Origin: Dyadobacter sp. CY356
GTDB taxonomy: Bacteria > Bacteroidota > Bacteroidia > Cytophagales > Spirosomataceae
Assembly (NCBI RefSeq): GCF_021440195.1
Contig: NZ_JAJTSZ010000002.1
Coordinates: forward strand, 62,001 to 126,000
DNA: 64,000 nt
Direction: 5' to 3'
The notes under the pieces are model-generated. The model was not told the origin of the DNA, ran no database searches, and saw only the letters and a list, made by a program, of their open reading frames with translations. Below, in pieces: positions 46,212 through 53,740 of this stretch; position 1 is the first letter of the stretch, and each line of letters begins with the position of its first letter. The translations under genes were made by a program, and so were the position numbers.

Positions 46212-46251
46212 ATTCATCTGTCTTTGCGTTTTGCAACGATCCCTTGTATAG
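46171..46251 (+). pseudogene. Broken leader peptide 3
   Basis: ATG GCG GGT is followed at once by TAA, then the same frame reads on LRISAIIVVVFICLCVLQRS to TAG at 46249. The GTGGTATTC codons equal those of leader 1 (RVVF). Cys codons are reduced to C-L-C. The ORF is in the expected place (58 nt after the repeat), so the leader has either decayed or works by reinitiation. Confidence 0.5.
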
Positions 46252-46347
46252 GGAGATAAATTGCTGCACACATCGTGTTTCCGCGAACCTTCAATTGCTT
46301 CTCATTTCTAATCAACATTTTCAATTCAATCTTAAACAGCTTTACAA

Positions 46348-47070
46348 ATGAAAAATCAAAAACTGTACGCATTTGCGCTGGTGGCACTTCTTTTCCAGAC
46401 ACTCGCTTTCGCGCAAACCCAGCCAAGACAAGATCTGCTGACTTTTGAGCAATTCGAATCAAAGTTAAAAGCAGCCGGAAAGGACGCTCAAATCCTGGAC
46501 GCACGTTTGCCGGAAGAATACACTCAAAACCATCTGGAAGGAGCCGTGAGCTTCAACATTGCGAACAAGGCAGATTTTGAAAAGGAAAGTGCAAAGTTGA
46601 ATAAAGACAAACCGGTATTTATTTATTCTATTGGAAACGGCCGTAGCGGCGTTTTGGCAAAAGATTTGAGAAGTGTTGGTTTTAAAGATGTTACCGAAAT
46701 TCCTGGTGGGTTGAGCAAATGGATTGGTTTGGGTAAACCCGTTATTTCGACGGTTGGAAAAGGATTAAATCGTGAAGAATATACGGCATCACTAAAAAGC
46801 GACAAACTGGTGCTTGTTGATTTTGGATCAAGATATTGCGGAGCTTGCAAGAAACTTGCACCAGCGGTAGATTCTATCAAAAACGAGCAGGCGGGCACTC
46901 TTAAAGTCGTAAAAATTGAAGCTTACGAAAATAAGGAACTTGTAAAAGAGCTTGGTATCACATCACTTCCAACTTTGGTGTTATATAAAAACAACGAAGT
47001 AATCTGGAAGAAAATCGGTGTAACGCCTAAAAAAGAAATAGAAAAAGCACTTGCCGCACAAACGCTTTAA
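46348..47070 (+). CDS. Rhodanese-like / thioredoxin fusion protein
   Basis: Exported protein of 240 aa; signal ends AFAQ. A rhodanese-like fold covers about 30-128 (ILDARLPEEYTQNHLEGAVSFNI ... GGLSKWIG), but the active-site loop reads YSIGNGRSG, with Ser94 where the sulfur-carrying Cys belongs, so sulfur transfer is unlikely. A thioredoxin domain covers about 140-240, active site CGAC (164-167) and cis-Pro in ITSLPT. It may reduce periplasmic disulfides, for example in the sulfatases or the Cys-rich pathway. Alone behind promoter 3, which ties it to the sulfur regulon. Confidence 0.87.
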   Translation: MKNQKLYAFALVALLFQTLAFAQTQPRQDLLTFEQFESKLKAAGKDAQILDARLPEEYTQNHLEGAVSFNIANKADFEKESAKLNKDKPVFIYSIGNGRSGVLAKDLRSVGFKDVTEIPGGLSKWIGLGKPVISTVGKGLNREEYTASLKSDKLVLVDFGSRYCGACKKLAPAVDSIKNEQAGTLKVVKIEAYENKELVKELGITSLPTLVLYKNNEVIWKKIGVTPKKEIEKALAAQTL

Positions 47071-47090
47071 TTTTTTAAACGAAGCGTTAA

Positions 47091-47330
47091 GGAGTTTTAA
47101 AAGGAGTCGCGCAGGGATTATATTTCTCTGTGTAACTCCTTTCAACTTTTTGTACTCCGTGGAAGCTGGCTTCACAGAGCTGTTATTACTCTGTGTATCT
47201 CCTTTTGCCTCTGTAAAACTCTGTGTAACCTACCAGTGGAGTTTTATACGAAGTTGCGCAGCGATATAAATTCTCTCTTAATCTCCATTTACCTCTGTGA
47301 AACTCCGTGTAACCTAAGAATGCAGCAGCT
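47091..47330. repeat. Two degenerate copies of an intergenic repeat
   Basis: GGAGTTTTA...GCGCAG starts at 47091 and again at 47238 (147-bp period). Each copy contains CTCTGTGTAA(C/T) and CCTCTGT(A/G)AAACTC(T/C)GTGTAACCT phrases. I know such phrases as dispersed non-coding repeats in Bacteroidota, but cannot verify this here. No coding frame is preserved. Confidence 0.6.
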
Positions 47331-47417
47331 GTTGTAACCTGCCAATGAGGGTAATAAATAATGATTTAATTATAAAATATTATATTTCTTAGATTGATAT
47401 TAAAATTTAAAAAAAGC

Positions 47418-47467
47418 TTTGGTAATCTGTTTTTATTAAACTTACTTTGTCTATCAATATAGTAGGG
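47418..47467 (+). promoter_or_regulatory. Sulfur-island promoter 4 with half inverted repeat
   Basis: TTTG (47418-47421), 20 bp, TTACTTTG (47442-47449), then GTCTAT-CAATATA-GTAGGG. The left arm is intact; the right arm matches ATAGAC at 3 of 6 positions, so binding may be weaker. Confidence 0.78.
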
Positions 47468-47474
47468 TATTGTT

Positions 47475-47574
47475 CTTTTTATTACCACCAGTAAAAAGAA
47501 TATGTCAAAAATAGTTTAACTATGAGACCGATGAATGCTGATTCTTCGCGGCCTGGTGCTGCATTTCCGGTGGG
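47475..47574 (+). ncRNA. Leader RNA element 4
   Basis: The 10-nt loop TTACCACCAG is closed by a perfect 7-bp stem (CTTTTTA/TAAAAAG, 47475-47498). GGTGG in the leader ORF (47569-47573) is complementary to CCACC of the loop. Confidence 0.58.
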
Positions 47575-47623
47575 AAATCTTTTTAATTCTTATGATACAA
47601 TTTGTTGTTGCCAGGCGGCTTAA
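47522..47623 (+). CDS. Leader peptide 4 with CCC
   Basis: 33-residue ORF starting MRPMNADSSR, with FPVG at the place of RVV and ending DTI-CCC-QAA before TAA (codons TGT TGT TGC). It begins 54 nt after the repeat and ends 88 nt before the solute-binding gene. No obvious terminator follows, so control here may be by translation coupling or Rho. Confidence 0.7.
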   Translation: MRPMNADSSRPGAAFPVGNLFNSYDTICCCQAA

Positions 47624-47711
47624 CAACAATCAAAACTTATTTCCATTCTCATCGAAATCAACCTGTCACAAAGTTGCGTTCCGATAAGCTCAAATTATTC
47701 ATTTTAACATC

Positions 47712-48644
47712 ATGAAAAAGATCAAATCATTACTATTTGTTGCTGGCCTGGCAGTGTCTGCCGGTCCAAATTTATTCGCACAGGAAATAGCGCAAAACAA
47801 AGTGGTTATCACCGGTGTGCGTTTTGCGTATCCTTTGGTGGATAAATGGATTAAAGAATATACAGCTGAAAATCCCAAGGCACAGATAACCATTGACGCC
47901 AGAACAATTACCGATCCTGAAAAATATGACTTGCTGATTGAGGCTTATGATCAGGACAAAGCGGTAAAGGAAACCAGGGAGTATATTTCTATCGGTCGTT
48001 ATGCGCTTTTGCCGGTAGCCAATTCAGCTTCTGCATTTGCAAAAGAATATGGAGATAAAGGTTTGATTGAGAAAACTTACAAGCAAATTTTCTTCCACGA
48101 TATTTACGCAGAAAAAGACCAGTCGATCACAGTTCCATTCACTGTTTATACCCGTTTGCAAAAAGCAGGAGCACCGTTGACTTTTGCAAAATATTTCGGC
48201 TATGAGCAACAGCAGATTAAAGGGAAAAGTATTGCAGGTGCAGACGAGCATCTGATCAAGGCGTTGATAAAAGACGACACTGGTATCACCTATACCGTTC
48301 CGGGTTTGGCATATGACTTAACGACACGTCAGCCAGCGGCAGGACTAACCGTTATTCCTGTTGATCTGGATGGAAACGGAAAAGTTTCGAAAGAAGAAAA
48401 ACAATTAAACAATCTGGATCAGGTTTTGGAAAAACTTGAAATTGAAAAAGTTAAAAACGTACCGGTTGAGTATGTACATTTTTCAATAGCAAAAAATAAC
48501 AGCAACCCGGAAGCGAAGAAATTTCTTCTTTGGGTAGCTTCTCATGCAGACGCGGATCTGCACCAGTATGGTTATCTTAAACCTGAACCAAAACGTCTTC
48601 AGGTTGAAAAAGAAAAGCTGGAAAGATTTTCAGCAGTGAAATAA
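47712..48644 (+). CDS. PstS-like periplasmic solute-binding protein
   Basis: Exported protein of 310 aa; signal ends NLFAQ. It has the type II periplasmic-binding-protein pattern of PstS/SBP-like domains: NKVVITGVRFAYPLVDKWIKEY at the start, SIGRYALLPVANSAS as the hinge-proximal block, and KKFLLWVASHADADLHQYGY near the end. DLDGNGKVSKEEK looks like an inserted EF-hand-type calcium loop. No ABC permease or ATPase is nearby. Behind leader 4 and followed by three sulfatases, it may bind released sulfate or an organosulfate, but this is inference. Confidence 0.75.
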   Translation: MKKIKSLLFVAGLAVSAGPNLFAQEIAQNKVVITGVRFAYPLVDKWIKEYTAENPKAQITIDARTITDPEKYDLLIEAYDQDKAVKETREYISIGRYALLPVANSASAFAKEYGDKGLIEKTYKQIFFHDIYAEKDQSITVPFTVYTRLQKAGAPLTFAKYFGYEQQQIKGKSIAGADEHLIKALIKDDTGITYTVPGLAYDLTTRQPAAGLTVIPVDLDGNGKVSKEEKQLNNLDQVLEKLEIEKVKNVPVEYVHFSIAKNNSNPEAKKFLLWVASHADADLHQYGYLKPEPKRLQVEKEKLERFSAVK

Positions 48645-48670
48645 GCATAGGTGAATTAATTTACGCTTTT

Positions 48671-48697
48671 GGTGCCGGGCATGTCGTTCCTGGCACC
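48671..48697 (+). terminator. Hairpin after the solute-binding gene
   Basis: GGTGCCGGG pairs with CCTGGCACC (one G-U). The following TTAAAGTTTTA is only weakly T-rich, so partial termination is likely. Confidence 0.5.
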
Positions 48698-48779
48698 TTA
48701 AAGTTTTATCAAACCCGAAGATATCCTTTCCGGAATTAAAATATTCCTGACGTCATACTCCAAAAACTAACCCTGCCAG

Positions 48780-50438
48780 ATGAAATTTAACATTATGATC
48801 GGGCTGCTTTTAACAGGCAGTACACTTACCGCGTTTGCTCAAAAAAATAAAAAACCAGATACAAGACCCAACATCATCCTGATCATGGTTGATGATATGG
48901 GCTATTCTGATATTGGTTCCTACGGCTCCGAAATCCGGACACCAAATCTGGATAAGCTTGCACAAGAAGGAATCCGGTTCCGTGAGTTTTACAACAATTC
49001 CATTTGTGCACCAACACGAGCATCCCTCATCACAGGCCAATACCCGCACAAGGCCGGCATTGGATATTTTGATGTGAATCTGGGTTTGCCTGCATATCAG
49101 GGTTACCTTAACAAAGAATCTCTGACCTTTGCAGAAGTATTAAAAAATTCGGGGTACAGCACTTTAATGAGCGGAAAATGGCATGTTGGCGGTGATAGCA
49201 CGGCCTGGCCAAATCAGCGTGGATTTGATCATTTTTATGGATTTATCAAAGGTGCCAGCAATTATTTTGACATTGGAGAATATGGTCAGGCGCCGCCGGT
49301 TGAGCTGGTAAAAGACAATAAGAAAATCAACCTTAAATCAGGATTATATCTTACCAATGAAATCACAAACAATGCTTTGGAATTTCTGGATGAGCAGAAT
49401 AAAACTGAAAAACCGTTTTTTCTTTATGTAGCTTATAACGCGCCGCACTGGCCCCTTCAGGCTTTGCCGGAAGATATAGCAAAATACAAAGGCCGGTACA
49501 GCATCGGTTGGGATTCGCTCAGAATTGAACGTATTAAAAAGCAAAAGGCACTTGGTATTTCTGATCCAAACCAGGCAATTGCAAAACGTGATCCGGAAGT
49601 CCCGCTTTGGGATAATCTTACATACAGCGAAAAACAGCTTTGGGAAAAGAAAATGGAAGTATACGCTGCCATGGTGGACCGGGTTGATCAGAACATAGGC
49701 CGTCTGCGGGAAAAGTTGAAGGAGTTGAAAAAAGATGAAAATACGTTGATCGTTTTTATCTCGGATAATGGTGCACAGGGAGGATATTCGGCTAGTAACC
49801 GTAGAAAACCACCACGCAATACAGGACCGATCGGAACTGCCGGATCCTACGATTATCAGGAACAAAGCTGGGCTTATGTTTCCAACACGCCGCATACCAA
49901 TTACAAAAATAACATGCATGAAGGAGGCATCAGCGCACCTTTTATCGCCTGGTATCCAAAGCAGATTAAAGGCGGAAGTATCGTAAAGGGTACCGGACAT
50001 TTGATTGACCTTGCACCCACATTTTATGAGTTAGCCAATACACCATATCCCGTTAAACTAAATGGAATCACAACAAATTCGCTTCCGGGAAAAAGTTTGG
50101 TTCCTGTTTTAACCGGTAGATCGGAAACCGTTGACAGAGGAGAGCCAATTTTCTGGGAACGTGCAGGAAACCGTGCGGTGCGAAAAGGGAAGTGGAAAAT
50201 TGTTTCAACGTACCCGGCTTACAAATGGGAGCTTTATGATCTGGAAAAAGACCGTGGAGAAAACAATGATCTGTCGGCCGTGAATACAGAAATTGTCAAT
50301 GAATTGTCTGCGGATTATTTCAAATGGGCTGTCAAGACGGGTGTTGTGGATTATGAAAAAATAAAGCCGGCAAATCCCAATGGAGCTCCGGCGCAAGCCC
50401 CGGCCAGAGCGGCTGCAAGACGGGCAAATTTGGAATAG
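48780..50438 (+). CDS. Sulfatase 5 (S1 family)
   Basis: Exported sulfatase of 552 aa; signal ends LTAFAQ. Formylglycine precursor Cys76 in CAPTRASLITG; metal block MVDDMGYSDIG; FISDNGA; NAPHWPLQ. Close paralogue of sulfatase 1, which suggests a duplication spread over units 1 and 4. An Ala/Pro-rich tail (NGAPAQAPARAAARRA) follows the catalytic domain. Confidence 0.93.
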   Translation: MKFNIMIGLLLTGSTLTAFAQKNKKPDTRPNIILIMVDDMGYSDIGSYGSEIRTPNLDKLAQEGIRFREFYNNSICAPTRASLITGQYPHKAGIGYFDVNLGLPAYQGYLNKESLTFAEVLKNSGYSTLMSGKWHVGGDSTAWPNQRGFDHFYGFIKGASNYFDIGEYGQAPPVELVKDNKKINLKSGLYLTNEITNNALEFLDEQNKTEKPFFLYVAYNAPHWPLQALPEDIAKYKGRYSIGWDSLRIERIKKQKALGISDPNQAIAKRDPEVPLWDNLTYSEKQLWEKKMEVYAAMVDRVDQNIGRLREKLKELKKDENTLIVFISDNGAQGGYSASNRRKPPRNTGPIGTAGSYDYQEQSWAYVSNTPHTNYKNNMHEGGISAPFIAWYPKQIKGGSIVKGTGHLIDLAPTFYELANTPYPVKLNGITTNSLPGKSLVPVLTGRSETVDRGEPIFWERAGNRAVRKGKWKIVSTYPAYKWELYDLEKDRGENNDLSAVNTEIVNELSADYFKWAVKTGVVDYEKIKPANPNGAPAQAPARAAARRANLE

Positions 50439-50452
50439 TCGATCGAACTCAT

Positions 50453-50495
50453 CCCCAAACGTATATGTGGCAAAGTTATACGTCTGGGGCCTTTT
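50453..50495 (+). terminator. Terminator-like hairpin between sulfatases 5 and 6
   Basis: CCCCA-A-ACGTATA pairs with TATACGT-C-TGGGG, followed by CCTTTTTATT. It may separate or attenuate sulfatase 6 expression. Confidence 0.7.
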
Positions 50496-50541
50496 TATTG
50501 CAGGCTGATTTAGCCTTTTCAGGATTCAATAATTGTATTAA

Positions 50542-51921
50542 ATGAAAAAGATTTTACTGGGAATTATCATGCTGGCCGGTCCGGCAATTTCCTTTGCGCA
50601 ACAAAAAAATGTTAAGCCAAATATTGTAGTTATCATGGCTGATGATCTTGGTTATGGTGACATCGGCGCTTTTGGTGCAACGGACATCCGAACACCAAAT
50701 ATTGATAACCTGGCGAAAACCGGAATTAAATTCACTTCTTTTTATTCTACTTCGCCGGTTTGTAGTCCTTCCAGGGCGGCGCTGATCACAGGTCGATATC
50801 CAAAAAGACTGGGTATTGATCATGTATTTTTTCCTGAAAGTTTCACCGGAATACCAGCGGAAGAAGTTACGATAGGAGAGGCGCTTAAAGGCAATGGCTA
50901 TAAAACCGCAATCTTTGGAAAATGGCATTTAGGGCATCATAAAAAGTTTCTGCCCTTGCAAAATGGCTTCGATGAATATTATGGAATTCCGTATAGCAAC
51001 GATATGATGGGGGTTGTGTATTTGCGGGGTAACGATGTCGACAGTATTAAAGTCAATCAGAATTATATCACAAAAACATATACCAGCGAAGCAGTAAAAT
51101 TTATTGATAAAAACAAAGAAAAACCGTTTTTCCTGTACATCACGCACAATATGCCGCACGTTCCGTTATATGCGTCCCCTGCTTTTGAAGGGAAAAGCAA
51201 ACGAGGTTTATATGGCGACGTTATCGAAGAAATTGACTGGAGTGTAGGCGAGGTTGTTAAAGCATTGAAGAAAAACGGATTGGAAGAAAACACACTTGTT
51301 GTTTTCACCAGCGACAATGGACCGTGGCTTATCTTTGATGTGGAAGGTGGTTCTGCCGGTCCTTTGAGACAGGGGAAAGGCACCACTTTTGAAGGAGGGC
51401 AACGTGTGCCGACCGTGGCATCCTGGCCGGGGAAAATAAAACCGGGGACTGTTTACGACGATCTGGCTTTGCAGCTGGATTTGTATCCTACCATCATCAG
51501 CCTGACCGCAAGCCAGAAAACAGAAACTAAAAAGCCAATTGACGGCGAAGATATCAGTCCGGTTTTATTTGGAACGGGAAAACGTAAAGGAAAGGAATTT
51601 GCCTATTATTCGAACGGTAAGATTGAAGCGTACAGAAATGGAGACTGGAAAATCCGTTTGCCGCAGCCGGATACAAAAGTTACAGGAATAACGGTTGTTC
51701 CCGTAACAGACACACTGTTGTTTAATCTGAAAACAGACATTGGAGAGAAAAATAATCTGTTGAAAACGAACCCTGAAAAGGCGAAGGAATTGCTGGTATC
51801 ACTTGATTTATTTACAAAGAAAATGGGGCAGACACCGCCTGCGCTGGTTCAGCAAATGCCCGCAGACAACAGCCATATCAAAAAACGTGCAGAACGAGCA
51901 GCCGCAAAAGGGAGTAAATAA
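50542..51921 (+). CDS. Sulfatase 6 (S1 family, N-acetylgalactosamine-6-sulfatase-like)
   Basis: Exported sulfatase of 459 aa, the shortest of the set; signal ends ISFAQ. Cys74 in CSPSRAALITGRYP; metal block MADDLGYGDIG; FTSDNGPW, the variant usual in arylsulfatase A/GALNS-like enzymes; HNMPHVPLY with the substrate His. 103 bp after sulfatase 5. Substrate class from such sequence is only indicative. Confidence 0.93.
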   Translation: MKKILLGIIMLAGPAISFAQQKNVKPNIVVIMADDLGYGDIGAFGATDIRTPNIDNLAKTGIKFTSFYSTSPVCSPSRAALITGRYPKRLGIDHVFFPESFTGIPAEEVTIGEALKGNGYKTAIFGKWHLGHHKKFLPLQNGFDEYYGIPYSNDMMGVVYLRGNDVDSIKVNQNYITKTYTSEAVKFIDKNKEKPFFLYITHNMPHVPLYASPAFEGKSKRGLYGDVIEEIDWSVGEVVKALKKNGLEENTLVVFTSDNGPWLIFDVEGGSAGPLRQGKGTTFEGGQRVPTVASWPGKIKPGTVYDDLALQLDLYPTIISLTASQKTETKKPIDGEDISPVLFGTGKRKGKEFAYYSNGKIEAYRNGDWKIRLPQPDTKVTGITVVPVTDTLLFNLKTDIGEKNNLLKTNPEKAKELLVSLDLFTKKMGQTPPALVQQMPADNSHIKKRAERAAAKGSK

Positions 51922-52069
51922 TAGCCAGATGATTGGTATTCTGGCAACTGTAACAAGGTCATTGATCGTGATAAAAAAGCATGTCATCTCCCGAAAAATT
52001 GTTTTTCTGTAAAGTCCTAATTGTTTTTCAAAATATTAGTTTGAAATTTGTGATTATGGTCAGTCTTTT

Positions 52070-53587
52070 ATGAAAATCAGGAAGTTTGTCAGGGAAGTAT
52101 TTTTCTTTGTTTTGCTTGTTTTAACCTCAATGGCCGGGTTCGGCCAGCGAATTGAAGTAAGAAAAATTGCAAGTCCAAATTTAATTTTTCAGCTGGGTAA
52201 CAGGCAACTTTGGGACGCGCTGACCAGCAGGACACAGAGCAGGCAGAATAAAAATGCCAGAGATAATACCAAACCAAAACCCAGTCGGCCGAATATTATT
52301 TTTGTATTGACAGACGATCACCGCTGGGACGCTCTTGGTGTGATGGGTAACAATATCATTAAAACGCCAAATCTGGATGCACTTGCTGAAAGAGGGATCT
52401 TATTTAAAAAGGCTTACGTTACAACTTCCATCTGTTGTGTAAGCCGGGCGAGTCTTTTAAGCGGACAATATATGTCGCGCCACAAGATTAATGATTTTTC
52501 TACCTGTTTTTCCAAAAAAGCACTGGATAAAACGTATCCGGCTTTGTTGAAAAAAGCGGGATATAAAATTGGATTTATTGGAAAGTTTGGTATCGACAGC
52601 AACCGCCAGCCAGATTCTTTATTTGATTACTGGGCCTGCCCAAAAGTGGAACAGCCACCTTATCTGGTTGTAAACAGAAGTGGTCAGACAATCCATAACA
52701 CGGATAGCGTTGGAAAAGATATCAAACAATTTCTATATCAGTTCGCAGGGCAACAGGAACCGTTCTGTCTTTCTGTAAGTTTCAAAGCGCCGCATGAATC
52801 AGAAAACGATCCTCCAACATTTCCCTATCAGGAGCGTTTCGCCAGCTTATACCAAAATACAAATATTCCAAAACCGGTGACAACGGATCCGAAATACTGG
52901 AATAGTTTTCCTGAGTTTTTCAGGTCGGATAAAAATATTGGCAGACAACGCTGGAAGACATTTTTCTCAACAGAAGAAAAGCGGCAGGAGACCGTGAAGA
53001 ATTATTACCGGCTGATTACTGGTGTCGATGAGGCGGTTGGAAACATGGTGGCGCAGCTGAAGCAATTGCAGATCGACAGAAATACGATCATCATTTTTAT
53101 GGGTGATAATGGCTTTTCGCTTGGAGAACATGGATTGGAAGGGAAATGGTTTGGTTTTGAAGAATCCATCCGTGTTCCGCTGATCATTTCCGGTGCACCT
53201 ATTCCAAGAAAACTGGTTGGCAAAAAGACCAATAATATAGCATTGAATATTGACATTGCGTCAACGATTTTATCTTTTGCCGGTGTTGCGACACCGGCTA
53301 CAATTCAGGGGAAAGACTTAATGGCCTCCTTCAAAAACGGAGCCACGGAGCGAGAGGATTTTTTCTACGAACATACTTTTATAGGTAGCCCAGGTTTGCC
53401 AAAAGTGGAGGGAGTTGTTTCGAAGAAATTCAAGTATATGAAATACATTGAACATAACTATGAAGAGTTCTACAACACCAAGAGAGATCCCCGGGAAACG
53501 AACAATCTGATCGAACAGAAATCAACGGGTAATAATCTGGCAAAGTTTAGGAAACGATATGCCGTTTTGAAGAAGGCGGCGAAGTGA
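52070..53587 (+). CDS. Sulfatase 7 with CCVSR active-site motif
   Basis: Exported sulfatase of 505 aa with a long N-terminal extension (about 25-70) before the conserved NIIFVLTDDHRWDALG. The formylglycine motif reads CCVSRASLLSGQ (Cys122), with Val at the position of the usual Pro; I believe this form recurs in one S1 branch of heparan/choline-sulfatase-like enzymes and is still matured. FMGDNGF and the late RVPLIISG block fit that branch. Last gene before a strong terminator, so it closes the unit begun at promoter 4. Confidence 0.88.
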   Translation: MKIRKFVREVFFFVLLVLTSMAGFGQRIEVRKIASPNLIFQLGNRQLWDALTSRTQSRQNKNARDNTKPKPSRPNIIFVLTDDHRWDALGVMGNNIIKTPNLDALAERGILFKKAYVTTSICCVSRASLLSGQYMSRHKINDFSTCFSKKALDKTYPALLKKAGYKIGFIGKFGIDSNRQPDSLFDYWACPKVEQPPYLVVNRSGQTIHNTDSVGKDIKQFLYQFAGQQEPFCLSVSFKAPHESENDPPTFPYQERFASLYQNTNIPKPVTTDPKYWNSFPEFFRSDKNIGRQRWKTFFSTEEKRQETVKNYYRLITGVDEAVGNMVAQLKQLQIDRNTIIIFMGDNGFSLGEHGLEGKWFGFEESIRVPLIISGAPIPRKLVGKKTNNIALNIDIASTILSFAGVATPATIQGKDLMASFKNGATEREDFFYEHTFIGSPGLPKVEGVVSKKFKYMKYIEHNYEEFYNTKRDPRETNNLIEQKSTGNNLAKFRKRYAVLKKAAK

Positions 53588-53606
53588 GAAAATGAAGGTT
53601 TTATCT

Positions 53607-53642
53607 AAATCAGCCTGATGACTTAAATCGTCAGGCTGATTT
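53607..53642 (+). terminator. Terminator of the last sulfatase unit
   Basis: AAATCAGCCTGA and TCAGGCTGATTT are exact complements around a 12-nt loop. Confidence 0.82.
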
Positions 53643-53740
53643 GATATTTGCCATTCATACTTTGATTTTCGTTACCCTATTCCATCACAGTCTGCAGACT
53701 TTTGTACCTGAAATTATTTCAGGTATACAATCAAAGTTTT

